Position numbers and translations under genes: made by a program
NCBI GenBank assembly: GCA_965233665.1
Contig: CBDDTG010000047.1
Coordinates: 40,851-104,850, forward strand
DNA length: 64,000 nucleotides
Source: Bacterioplanes sp965233665
GTDB taxonomy: Bacteria; Pseudomonadota; Gammaproteobacteria; Pseudomonadales; Oceanobacteraceae
Reading direction: 5' to 3'
Notes under the pieces: model-generated
What the model was told of the DNA's origin: nothing
Databases searched by the model: none
What the model saw: the letters and a program-made list of their open reading frames with translations, nothing else
Shown: positions 9,847 through 17,627 of the stretch, in pieces
Numbering within the stretch: the first letter of the stretch is position 1
How the letters are laid out: each line of letters starts with the position of its first letter

Positions 9847-9882
9847 GTTGTGCTCCAAAAAGTGTTGTCTGTATTTCTCTAA

Positions 9883-11826
9883 TTAACCCGGAATATCAGC
9901 CACCAAACGAATCGAGGTGGACAGCTCTTCCAACTGGAAATGCGGTTTGAGAAATACCGTGGCCTTATAGGCGCCGGGCTTGCCTGGAATGTCGGTGACA
10001 TCAATGCGCGCTTCGCGCAGCGGGTAGCGCGCTTTGATCTCGCTGGCAGCGCCGTCGTCGATCAACACGTAATTGGCGATCCAGGTGTTTAAAAAATCGG
10101 CGACATTGTCTTTGGTTAAAAAAGCACCAATTTTGTCGCGCATAATGACCTTGATGTAATGTGCAAAGCGCGATGCGTTCAACACATAAGGCAGCATGGC
10201 GGAGGTGCGGGCGTTGGCGTTGGCCTCGTCGGTGTTGTATTTCTTCGGGTTATTGGTGGTTTGGCCGCCAAAGAAGGCCGCTTTGTCGGTGCCTTTGCAG
10301 TGCAAAATGGCCATGAAGCCTAAATCGTTCAGCTCTTTTTCACGTCGGTCAGTAATGGCGACTTGGGTTGGACAGGTCAGGCGCACATCGCCTGCGGCGG
10401 TTTTAAAGGTATGCGCAGGCAAGCCTTCGACCAAACCACCTCCCTCAACGCCTCGAATCGCAGCCAGCCAGCCGTATTTTGAAAAAGCATTGGTAATGCG
10501 TTGGCCCAGCACAAACGCTGGGTTACCCCACAAATAGCGTGAAGCGTCGGTGCCATCGACGTCTTCTTTAAAGTCGAAGCCATCCACCACCACGGTTTCT
10601 GGGCCATACGGTAAGCGCAGCAACACTTTCGGTAGGGTCAGGCTGACGTAGCGCGAATCTTCGCTGTCGCGGAAACTGCGCCATTTGATCAGCTCTGTGC
10701 TTTCGAAAATCTTCGATAAATCGCGTGGCTGTGACAGGCGGAAATAATCCTGCATGTCAAAGAGTTTGGCGTAGGCGGCGGCAATGAAGGGTGCATGAGC
10801 CGCAGCTGCAACACCGGAGATTTTCTCTAGCAGCTCGATGTCTTCTGGGTGGCGACCGAATTCGTAATCCCCTACCAGTAAGCTGAATGGGTCGCCGCCG
10901 TAGGTGCCGAACTCATCTTCGTAAACCTTTTTAAACAGCGCGCTTTGATCAAATTCAGAGGCTTTTTGCAGGTCTTTGAGCAAATCGCGTTTGGATACAT
11001 TGAGTAAACGCAGCTTTAGGTGAGTGTTGGTCTCGGTGTTCATGACCAGGAAATGCAAGCCGCGCCAGGACGATTCGAGCTGCTGAAAGCTCGGCTCATG
11101 CAAAATCAAGTTGATCTGTTGAGTCAGTAAATTGTCGATCTCTGAGATGCGATCGTTCATGCGATCGGCGGCATCACCGCTGGTTTGCTTGCTGTTTTTG
11201 GACAAAATATCCAAGGCAAACTGGCCGATCAGCGTTAAGGCATAAGGGCGTTGCGATTCGTCTAGCGCCATGCCACCTTCATCCAGCAGCTTGCTCATGA
11301 ACTCGCTGGGCTCGACGGCGGATAAGTCCTCTGCTCCGTCGTATACCCCGCTCACTTCTTTTTGCAAAGCATCGTCGGCTAACAGTTGGGTTAATAAGTC
11401 GTCTAATGCATCATTGCCGTCAAGCTTGGCTAAAAAATCGCGCAGGTGGCTGCGGCTTTCGTACATGGCGGCGGTGGCTGGCACCTGCTGCACCAGCTCT
11501 AACGGGCCAAAGTCATCGATTGATTTAAACAGCAACTCAATGTTGGTGGTGGCGTCTTTTTTACTGGCCAGGACATCGCTGATTTTCATGGTCAGGCGCG
11601 GTGTGATGCCCTCCATAACGGAATCAAAATTGTCACGATCCACTTCGACGAACTCGCGCTCTTTCAGTGGTGGCAGTGGCTCGGTCGGTTTGCCAGATAA
11701 ATCGGCCAGTATGCCCACTATTAATGGCAGCTCACGTTGCAAAATGGCATTGCCGATTTCAACATCGTAAGTGATGTGGACCCTTGGCGATCTAACCCTG
11801 GATAGTTTTTTCTGTACACTTTCCAA
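9883..11826 (-). CDS. tssBC: T6SS sheath protein, natural TssB-TssC fusion
   Basis: One uninterrupted 647-residue frame holds both sheath subunits. Residues about 1-150 are TssB (RVRSPRVHITYDVEIG, ELPLIVGILADLSGKP, LKEREFVEVDRDNFDSVM). Residues about 165-647 are TssC (QLESSWRGLHFLV, LVGDYEFGRHPEDIELL, FRDSEDSRYVSLTLPKVL, NDLGFMAILHCKGT, and the C-terminal FLKPHFQLEELSTSIRLVA). The length is about the sum of the two normal proteins, so nothing is lost and only the stop/start between them is gone. The sheath contracts to drive the Hcp tube and is then recycled by ClpV (not in the window). The start is TTG 11826, with GAGGG 8 nt upstream and the family-typical ESVQKKLSRVRSPRV. Confidence 0.93.
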   Translation of the reverse strand: MESVQKKLSRVRSPRVHITYDVEIGNAILQRELPLIVGILADLSGKPTEPLPPLKEREFVEVDRDNFDSVMEGITPRLTMKISDVLASKKDATTNIELLFKSIDDFGPLELVQQVPATAAMYESRSHLRDFLAKLDGNDALDDLLTQLLADDALQKEVSGVYDGAEDLSAVEPSEFMSKLLDEGGMALDESQRPYALTLIGQFALDILSKNSKQTSGDAADRMNDRISEIDNLLTQQINLILHEPSFQQLESSWRGLHFLVMNTETNTHLKLRLLNVSKRDLLKDLQKASEFDQSALFKKVYEDEFGTYGGDPFSLLVGDYEFGRHPEDIELLEKISGVAAAAHAPFIAAAYAKLFDMQDYFRLSQPRDLSKIFESTELIKWRSFRDSEDSRYVSLTLPKVLLRLPYGPETVVVDGFDFKEDVDGTDASRYLWGNPAFVLGQRITNAFSKYGWLAAIRGVEGGGLVEGLPAHTFKTAAGDVRLTCPTQVAITDRREKELNDLGFMAILHCKGTDKAAFFGGQTTNNPKKYNTDEANANARTSAMLPYVLNASRFAHYIKVIMRDKIGAFLTKDNVADFLNTWIANYVLIDDGAASEIKARYPLREARIDVTDIPGKPGAYKATVFLKPHFQLEELSTSIRLVADIPG

Positions 11827-11867
11827 AATTATTCCCTCACATTATTGATATGACAGTTGGCTTTGCC

Positions 11868-12119
11868 TCAATGGCGGGCGGATGTCTTTTTTTCCGCGCA
11901 TTTAAAGAAGCCACCCCCGACTTCCTCTACCACGCCTTTACTGACCAGAATTTCAAGAGCGTCCTTAACCGAAAATGCAGACTCATGGATTTTTTGTTCA
12001 GTAATCCACCAGCGTCTGATTCCTTCGAAGCTATCCATCGCGTTTGGATGTGCTTGCAAGTAGTTCTCTATGAGTCTGGCCACATAAAGGCTGTGGTCGT
12101 TTTGGCTGTTGTCGCTCAC
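11868..12119 (-). CDS. Small T6SS-leader protein of unknown function
   Basis: 83 residues from GTG 12119, the first gene after the operon's sigma-54 promoter and 41 bp before tssBC. I do not recognise the family. The sequence looks like a small folded helical domain (ARLIENYLQAHPNAMDSFEGIRRWWI, then SVKDALEILVSKGVVEEVGGGFFKC), which resembles the helix-turn-helix plus wing pattern of small winged-helix proteins. That is inference from pattern only. Start codon and Shine-Dalgarno are weak. Its leading position suggests a regulatory or accessory role in the secretion system rather than an effector role. Confidence 0.7.
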   Translation of the reverse strand: MSDNSQNDHSLYVARLIENYLQAHPNAMDSFEGIRRWWITEQKIHESAFSVKDALEILVSKGVVEEVGGGFFKCAEKKTSARH

Positions 12120-12173
12120 GTGGGCACCATCACTTAATTGAGGAAGTAAATTGATACTGCACAGAGGGCTATA

Positions 12174-12189
12174 GCAATGCCGGTGCCAA
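12174..12189 (-). promoter_or_regulatory. Sigma-54 promoter of the tss operon
   Basis: On the minus strand the sequence reads TTGGCACCGGCATTGCT, which matches the -24/-12 consensus (TGGCAC, five bases, TTGC) with the invariant GG and GC twelve positions apart. Transcription would start near 12162, about 43 nt before the GTG of the first gene. The divergent sigma-54 activator gene next door supports the assignment. Confidence 0.85.
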
Positions 12190-12195
12190 GCATAA

Positions 12196-12217
12196 AAAGC
12201 CCGTAGGAATGGGCTTT
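12196..12217 (-). terminator. Hairpin just upstream of the tss promoter
   Basis: AAAGCCC, an 8-nt loop and GGGCTTT form a perfect 7-bp stem. Read on the minus strand it is followed by TTTTT. It would stop transcription arriving from the MITE side before it reaches the tss sigma-54 promoter, which would keep the operon under the activator's control. Confidence 0.6.
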
Positions 12218-12240
12218 AAGGGCTGCGCCGCTGAAAAAGG

Positions 12241-12352
12241 GCGCTGCTTTTTACCCGGTTGGGGTGGGTTGCCCCGGGTTGGTTTGAACGTGTTGCATTT
12301 GTGCGTCGTTTGATGGGTCAAATATTGCCCGGCGGGTCACGATTAACCCGCT
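12241..12352. other. GC-rich inverted repeats, candidate activator-binding region
   Basis: This gene-free stretch holds several short inverted repeats: ACCCGG...CCGGGT around 12254-12280, and GGGTCA / CGGGTCACGATTAACCCG around 12315-12350. It lies about 60-170 bp upstream of the tss -24 element, where enhancer sites for sigma-54 activators usually sit. No known activator motif was recognised, so the binding role is only a suggestion. Confidence 0.3.
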
Positions 12353-12425
12353 CAATAAATCATCAATTACCGACCGAAGGAATGAATTATGCCGCCATTT
12401 ATGGCGCTGTCATGGGCCTATGCTA

Positions 12426-12686
12426 GTGTCCTGAGTCAGAAGTTCGAATGCTTTCAGCGGGCCATCTAGGTTCTCTGGCGAGGCGTGACTCGCCGGCAAT
12501 GGTGGCTCCATTGGCAAGAGGCAGAACGAAGCGCGAGGGCTTGAATGGCACGCCCAAGGGAGTGGATGGAAAGCCCCATTACGGCGTTGCTGCTCTTGAA
12601 AAGATCCCGATATTTTCTGCGAACAGCGCCTTGTACTAGCACTTTCCATTCGCTCTGAAAATATACGAACTTCTGACTCAGGACAC
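12426..12686. mobile_element. MITE-like element, family A, copy 1 (261 bp)
   Basis: Perfect 21-bp terminal inverted repeats (outer end GTGTCCTGAGTCAGAAG) bound 261 bp with no convincing gene. The half nearest 12426 is, in inverse orientation, roughly 85% identical by eye to the element at 31904-32064. No clear target-site duplication is seen, though both copies have TA next to the GTGTCC end. It lies between the divergent promoters of the activator gene and the tss operon. It is probably non-autonomous and mobilised by a transposase encoded elsewhere. Confidence 0.75.
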
Positions 12687-12700
12687 CGGCCTCACTTAGC

Positions 12701-12716
12701 TGGCATTGATATTGCC
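12701..12716 (+). promoter_or_regulatory. Sigma-54-like promoter of the activator gene
   Basis: TGGCAT, five bases, TTGC gives the exact GG-to-GC spacing of a -24/-12 promoter, facing the activator gene. Predicted start near 12727, 70-80 nt before the coding region. The same bases are part of an inverted repeat (CTGGCA, 7 nt, TGCCAG at 12700-12718), so an operator is an alternative reading. The MITE ends only 14 bp upstream. Confidence 0.6.
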
Positions 12717-12807
12717 AGATTTTGAATGGCGATTTTCAAAAAAACTAAAGACGAACCTCGGTTAGTGCGAGGCATCGACATCATTGATTCAGGAGGTTAT
12801 GCCCATC

Positions 12808-13926
12808 ATGGACGATTCTCTGACACTGGCCGATTCGTCTCATCATGAGGTCGCTGGCCTCTCCTCTGCTGCCAGTTTTCATCATTCTATGACTGGCGCT
12901 GCGACCACGGAGGTCGCCGGCGTTCATATTGTCGGGCAATCACCACAACTGAAAGAAGCGCTGGCCAATATTCATATCCAGGCTCAATACGACGCACCTG
13001 TATTAATTACTGGCGAAACCGGTACTGGTAAAGAGCTGGCCGCACGCGGATTGCACTATTGCGGGCAGCGTCGAGGTCAGCCATTTGTGGCCGTTAACTG
13101 CGCCACCCTCACCACCGAGCTGTTCGCCAGCGAGCTGTTTGGCCATAAGCGCGGCGCTTTTACCGACGCCCGCCACGACAAAAAAGGGCTGTTGGCCGAA
13201 GCCGACCAGGGCACCTTGTTTCTAGATGAAATCGATAGTTTGTCACTGGCCTCGCAGGCAGCACTGCTGCGCTTTTTGCAAGAATCTGAGTTTCGCCCCG
13301 TGGGCAGTGAAAAAACCTTGACCTCCAATGCGCGATTAATCGCCTCAGCGAACTGCGATTTATTGCAACGCGTGGACGAAGGTTTGTTTCGTCGTGATTT
13401 GTACTACCGCTTGTATATTCTGGCGGTGCATATGCCACCGCTGCGCCAGCGCCGCCAGGACATCCCCCTGCTGGTAAACCACTTTTTGCGACAGTTTGCG
13501 GGTCAATACGGTTTGGCGCCGAAGCAGGTCTCGCCGGCTCTTATGGCGGATTTGGTGTCCATGCCTTGGCACGGCAATGTCCGTGAGTTAGAAAATACCT
13601 TGCATCGTTTATTTTTGCTGTCACCAGGGCAATGTATCGACAGCGAGCATTGCTCGGTGGCAACGCCTTCGGCGGCTGCAGCAGAAGATGCCCAGCCAGC
13701 CCTTCGCCCTCCTCTGCCCGATTTGCACGCGCAAAGCCATTACAACTTTGCCGACGATAAGCGCCAGGCCGTTGAACAGTTCGAAAAGCACTATGTGGTG
13801 CAAATGTTGGAGCTGGCGGATGGCAATATCACCCGTGCTGCTGCCCTGTGCGGCAAAGACCGCCGCGCATTTGGCAAGTTGGTGAAGAAGTACGATGTGA
13901 AAAAGGTCATTATCACCACCGAGTGA
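12808..13926 (+). CDS. Sigma-54-dependent transcriptional activator (bEBP), probable T6SS regulator
   Basis: About 372 residues. An N-terminal tail of some 40 residues shows no recognisable sensor domain. The AAA+ domain has Walker A GETGTGKE (near 69-76), the sigma-54 contact loop GAFTDA (near 116-121), Walker B GTLFLDEID and the arginine-finger region FRRDLYYRL. A Fis-type helix-turn-helix (NITRAAALCGKDRRAFGKLV) sits at the C-terminus. It remodels RNA polymerase-sigma-54 using ATP. The canonical loop is GAFTGA, so G-to-D is unusual. ATG 12808 lies 11 nt after AGGAGG; ATG 12799 is the alternative but is only 2 nt from it. It diverges from the sigma-54-driven tss operon and fills the place of VasH-type activators, but lacks their larger N-terminal part. 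Confidence 0.88.
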   Translation: MDDSLTLADSSHHEVAGLSSAASFHHSMTGAATTEVAGVHIVGQSPQLKEALANIHIQAQYDAPVLITGETGTGKELAARGLHYCGQRRGQPFVAVNCATLTTELFASELFGHKRGAFTDARHDKKGLLAEADQGTLFLDEIDSLSLASQAALLRFLQESEFRPVGSEKTLTSNARLIASANCDLLQRVDEGLFRRDLYYRLYILAVHMPPLRQRRQDIPLLVNHFLRQFAGQYGLAPKQVSPALMADLVSMPWHGNVRELENTLHRLFLLSPGQCIDSEHCSVATPSAAAAEDAQPALRPPLPDLHAQSHYNFADDKRQAVEQFEKHYVVQMLELADGNITRAAALCGKDRRAFGKLVKKYDVKKVIITTE

Positions 13927-14044
13927 TGGTCACGCATGACTGGCCTTTTGCATCATCAAATCTCTCGTGTGCATGGGATTTTAAGCGCTCATCAGTTAGA
14001 CTGCGCCGCCATTTCTTAGCGACGACAGAAGACAGCAACAGACG

Positions 14045-16792
14045 ATGAGCAGCTTTAGTGTTGGCCAGCGCTGGATCAGTGAAGCCGAAACCGACCTCGG
14101 ACTGGGTCTAATTCAAAGTGTCGACTTCCGTATGGTGACCGTGTTTTTCCCGGTGATTGAAGAAAGTCGCACCTACTCCCGCCAAAACTCTCCATTGAGC
14201 CGTGTGATCTTTAAGATCGGCGATCAGGTGCCGTTGCAAGACGGCACCGTGATGACGCTGACCGAAGTAGATCAGCACGAAGACATCGTGTTCTACGGCG
14301 ATGGCGAGCGCGTGGTACCCGAAACCCACTTAAGTGGCAGCATTCAGCTGAACCGCCCGGTCGATCGGCTGTTTTCTGGCCAGATTGACCGCAACAACCT
14401 TTACGAGCTGCGTCAAGTTGCTTTGCAGCAGCAAAGCAAGTTGCGCCAGCGTCGCTACTTTGGCTTGCTAGGCGCGCGCACCAGCTTGCTGCCGCATCAG
14501 CTGTATATCGCTGAGCATGCCACCCAAGACGCCCTGCCGCGGGTGCTGCTGGCCGATGAAGTCGGTCTGGGTAAAACCATCGAAGCCGGCTTGATGCTGC
14601 ACCGTTTAATGCTGCAGCAGCGTTTGCAGCGGGTGTTGGTGCTGGTGCCAGATCATCTGGTGCACCAGTGGTTGGTGGAAATGATTCGCCGCTTTAACCT
14701 GCGCTTTAACATCATCAATCACGGCTCTTTGGGCGATGGCGAGGCCATGTTTGCCGACGGCCAATTGTTTATTTGCCCAATGTCGCTGGCCGACAACGAG
14801 GTGCTGCAGCAGGCGGCGCTGAGCAGTGCTTGGGACATGCTGATCGTCGACGAAGCGCACCATTTGGAGTGGAGCGAAGACGAGCAAGGCCCGGCTTACA
14901 CTCTGGTTGAGAGCTTGGCGTGCCGCACGGCCGGTGTGATGCTGCTGACCGCGACACCAGAGCAGCTTGGCGTTGAAGGGCATTTTGCGCGCTTGCGCCT
15001 GCTCGACCCTGAGCGTTACCCATCGTTGGAGAAATTCCTGCAAGAGCAGCAGGCGTACCAGCCCATTGCAGATTTAGCGGCGGCGCTGTGCAGTGATGAA
15101 GCACTGAGCAGCGAGCAACAAGCGGCCTTGGCAGAGAAGTTGCCCGATTTGGCCGACAGCGACTCGCGTGATCGTCAGCTCGAGGCACTCATTGACCGTT
15201 TTGGCCCAGGACGAGCGCTGTATCGCAACACTCGCCATGGCGTTAGCGGCTTCCCGCAGCGGTTGACCACCATCAGCGAGCTGCCGGCGGCCGAGTTCGC
15301 TGATAATGCCAGCTTGGAAGATTTGGTGCCCGAGCGTCACAAGGCCAACTGGTGTCCGAAAGACCCTCGCGTGCAATGGCTGACCGAGCTGCTCGGCGCG
15401 ACGAGCAAAGACAAGGTCATTTTGATCTGCCACTCGGCGCAAACCGTGCTCGACCTAGAAGCCCATTTATGGGATCAATACGCCCTGCCGGCAGCGGTAT
15501 TCCATGAGCACATGGATTTGGTCGAGCGTGACCGCGCCGCCGCCTATTTTGCTGACCACGAGCAAGGCGCGCGTATTTTGCTGTGCTCGGAAATTGGCAG
15601 CGAAGGCCGCAACTTCCAGTTTGCCCACCACTTGGTGCTGTTTGATTTACCGTTTAACTGCGACTTGCTGGAACAGCGCATTGGCCGCCTCGACCGCATT
15701 GGTCAAAAGAACGACATTCAAATTCACATTCCGGTATTCCAAGGCCACATCAGCCAGCGCTGGGCGACTTTATTGGAGCAAGGCTTTGACTTGTTCCGTG
15801 CGCCTAACCCGGCGGCGCAGCCCTTGCTGGATGAGCACCGTGATGACATTACTCAGGCACTGCTGACCGATGGTGACTTGCAGCCTTTGGTCGAGCGCAT
15901 TGCTGAGCGCCGACGCGAGCTTCTGGCGCAACTGGAATCCGGTCGTGACCGTTTGCTGGAGATGCACTCCTGCCGCCCTGGTAAAGCCAAAGCGCTGGCG
16001 CGTGATATGACCATTACGCACATCGAGGATGAGGCAGACCTGAACGACTTTTTGGAGTTGTTTGCCGATGCCTTCGGCGTTGAAATAACCGACCTAGGCG
16101 GCGACTGCGTCACCATTGCACCGGGCGATCATATGCTGGTGCCGGATATGCCACATTTGCCTGCCGATGGCTTTATGGCGACGACGCACCGTGAAGTGGC
16201 GCTAGCGCGTGACGATGTGCAGTTCCTGAGTTGGGAGCACCCTTTTATTGACCAGGCGCTGGAGTTAATTCTCACCGGCCCTGCGGGCAATGCGGTGGTT
16301 GGTTACATTGAAGATCACCCGCACACCACGGGCGATGTGTTCTTGCAGTTGCAGTTTGTTGCCAGCTGCCCGGCCAAGCGTGCGCTGCAAGTTGAACGCT
16401 TTTTGCCGCCCAATGCCATGCATTTAATGATGACGCCAACAGGTGACCTGAAGGTTAACGAACCTGAAGCCTTGCCAGGCTTTGCCCTGCCGCTGAAAAA
16501 AGGCACCGCTCGCGGCTTAGTCGAGCAGCGCGCCGAAGAAATTCAGCCGCTGCTGCACAAGCTGGAAAAAATGGGCGCTGCTCAGCTGGATAAAATGGTG
16601 GCCGTGGCCAAGCGCAAAGCGGAAGAAGCCTATGAAGACCGTTTGGCGCGGTTGGATTCTCTGGCTCAGCACAATGCCAATATTTCACCTGCCATGCTCG
16701 ATGTGGTGCGCCAAGAGCGTGACGACGTATTGGCGGCGATCGATGAATCACAGCTGCTGCTGGATTCGGTACGATTGGTATTTTGTGGCTAA
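14045..16792 (+). CDS. rapA: RNA polymerase-associated ATPase RapA
   Basis: 915 residues, slightly shorter than E. coli RapA (968). RapA is a Swi2/Snf2-type ATPase that binds RNA polymerase and helps it recycle. An N-terminal Tudor-like part (FSVGQRWISEAETDLGLG) is followed by the helicase core: motif I LLADEVGLGKTIEAG, motif II DEAHH, motif III LLTATP, and the C-terminal motifs V/VI (GSEGRNFQFAHHLVLFDLP, QRIGRLDRIGQ). The family-typical C-terminal domain follows. It begins about 115 bp after the activator gene and is a housekeeping gene flanking the T6SS region. Confidence 0.97.
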   Translation: MSSFSVGQRWISEAETDLGLGLIQSVDFRMVTVFFPVIEESRTYSRQNSPLSRVIFKIGDQVPLQDGTVMTLTEVDQHEDIVFYGDGERVVPETHLSGSIQLNRPVDRLFSGQIDRNNLYELRQVALQQQSKLRQRRYFGLLGARTSLLPHQLYIAEHATQDALPRVLLADEVGLGKTIEAGLMLHRLMLQQRLQRVLVLVPDHLVHQWLVEMIRRFNLRFNIINHGSLGDGEAMFADGQLFICPMSLADNEVLQQAALSSAWDMLIVDEAHHLEWSEDEQGPAYTLVESLACRTAGVMLLTATPEQLGVEGHFARLRLLDPERYPSLEKFLQEQQAYQPIADLAAALCSDEALSSEQQAALAEKLPDLADSDSRDRQLEALIDRFGPGRALYRNTRHGVSGFPQRLTTISELPAAEFADNASLEDLVPERHKANWCPKDPRVQWLTELLGATSKDKVILICHSAQTVLDLEAHLWDQYALPAAVFHEHMDLVERDRAAAYFADHEQGARILLCSEIGSEGRNFQFAHHLVLFDLPFNCDLLEQRIGRLDRIGQKNDIQIHIPVFQGHISQRWATLLEQGFDLFRAPNPAAQPLLDEHRDDITQALLTDGDLQPLVERIAERRRELLAQLESGRDRLLEMHSCRPGKAKALARDMTITHIEDEADLNDFLELFADAFGVEITDLGGDCVTIAPGDHMLVPDMPHLPADGFMATTHREVALARDDVQFLSWEHPFIDQALELILTGPAGNAVVGYIEDHPHTTGDVFLQLQFVASCPAKRALQVERFLPPNAMHLMMTPTGDLKVNEPEALPGFALPLKKGTARGLVEQRAEEIQPLLHKLEKMGAAQLDKMVAVAKRKAEEAYEDRLARLDSLAQHNANISPAMLDVVRQERDDVLAAIDESQLLLDSVRLVFCG

Positions 16793-16797
16793 GGTAT

Positions 16798-16850
16798 AAA
16801 GCGCCACGGAGCATCAGGGTAATCCCCTGGTGCTGCCCCGCTTTATTTTT
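16798..16850. terminator. Rho-independent terminator after rapA
   Basis: A two-tier hairpin: outer AAAGCG/CGCTTT and inner AGCATCAGGG/CCCTGGTGCT (one G-U pair), followed by ATTTTT on the plus strand. It overlaps the stop codon of the convergent gene at 16849 and may serve both directions. Confidence 0.8.
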
Positions 16851-17328
16851 ACTTGATAACCCAGTCTTTATCAGATTTCTCTTGCCACTGTTGGCAAAGC
16901 CTACAGCGTTTATTAATACTCTCACCTATCTTCGCTTCCCCCATTAATAAACGGGCTTTGGCAAGGCTTTCAGCCAATCGCTTCTGTGAATCATCAAGGC
17001 TGGTAAAAGTGAAGGGATTATCCTCTATTTTGGCTTCTTCATTGGGTTTTTTTAGGTCGTACTCGTAACCCTGTTTAATGCGATTTTCATAATGCATAAT
17101 CGCTTTGCGTGTCACATCTGCTTCTGCACAGGTAGAGTTTGTGCGAGAGTAGTGCTGACCAGTTTGGCTGAAAGTCTCTTGCGGCTGACCAATTTGTTGA
17201 GCCCAGCCGGATTGCCTTCCCTGCCACCATCCGGCGTTAGGTGCTCCACGACCGGATTCACCTGTGCCCACAAAAGAGCCAGTGCGACTGCGTCCTGAAA
17301 CTTTTCTTACCGAGTTGTGCGCAGACAT
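16849..17328 (-). CDS. Unknown protein, candidate sigma-54/T6SS regulon member
   Basis: 159 residues. No family recognised. The first 65 residues are Gly/Ser/Gln-rich and low in hydrophobics (RTGSFVGTGESGRGAP, NAGWWQGRQSGW), with no signal peptide. The C-terminal half is charged and helical (FTSLDDSQKRLAESLAKARLL) and ends with a CRLCQ cysteine pair. ATG 17328 has an excellent GGAGGA 6 nt upstream. A sigma-54 promoter lies at 17373-17388 and a divergent unknown gene with its own sigma-54 promoter lies beyond. A soluble protein, without export signal, co-regulated with a T6SS could be an effector, adaptor or chaperone, but no motif decides this. Confidence 0.75.
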   Translation of the reverse strand: MSAHNSVRKVSGRSRTGSFVGTGESGRGAPNAGWWQGRQSGWAQQIGQPQETFSQTGQHYSRTNSTCAEADVTRKAIMHYENRIKQGYEYDLKKPNEEAKIEDNPFTFTSLDDSQKRLAESLAKARLLMGEAKIGESINKRCRLCQQWQEKSDKDWVIK

Positions 17329-17372
17329 AGCGTTTCCTCCAATAGCAAGTCGATATGAGTTTTAGAGTACCA

Positions 17373-17388
17373 GCAAGGACAGTACCAA
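17373..17388 (-). promoter_or_regulatory. Sigma-54-like promoter for the 16849-17328 gene
   Basis: On the minus strand: TTGGTACTGTCCTTGCT, with TGG and TTGC at the correct spacing (GG to GC 12 positions). One change from consensus in the -24 box (TGGTAC for TGGCAC). The predicted start near 17361 leaves a leader of about 33 nt. Confidence 0.65.
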
Positions 17389-17574
17389 CTGGTAGCTAGC
17401 AGATCTGCTGCTGGAGCCGTTAGGGGGGGTGTCTCCACGGGGGCAGTGGTGGGTAATCTTGATCCCGAATGTGTGTGAAATATGCGTGAAAAAACACCCA
17501 GTGCCAATCTGATTTCGACCAGCCAGAGATGGTCTGTAACCAGACTTCTCCCAATATTCGGATGCTTTATCCGA

Positions 17575-17590
17575 TGGCGTAACTCTTGCT
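17575..17590 (+). promoter_or_regulatory. Sigma-54-like promoter for the 17628-18080 gene
   Basis: TGGCGT, five bases, TTGCT on the plus strand, correct GG-to-GC spacing. The predicted start near 17601 leaves a leader of about 27 nt. The 180 bp between this and the opposing sigma-54 promoter is G-rich and gene-free and could hold activator sites; a small inverted repeat (GGTCTGTAACCAGAC) lies just upstream at 17531-17545. Confidence 0.62.
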
Positions 17591-17627
17591 GCTCATACTT
17601 CCCCTGTACATAGCAAGAGGTGTAAGT

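Noticed and set aside
12280..12300. TGGTTTGAACGTGTTGCA as a plus-strand sigma-54 promoter
   Set aside because: The distance between GG and GC is 14 positions instead of 12.
12410..12649. 79-residue minus-strand ORF inside the family-A element
   Set aside because: It is only the translation of the MITE; the same peptide appears out of context in the copy at 31973.
17401..17450. Origin of replication or iteron array in the G-rich gap
   Set aside because: No repeated iterons, DnaA boxes or replication genes are visible.
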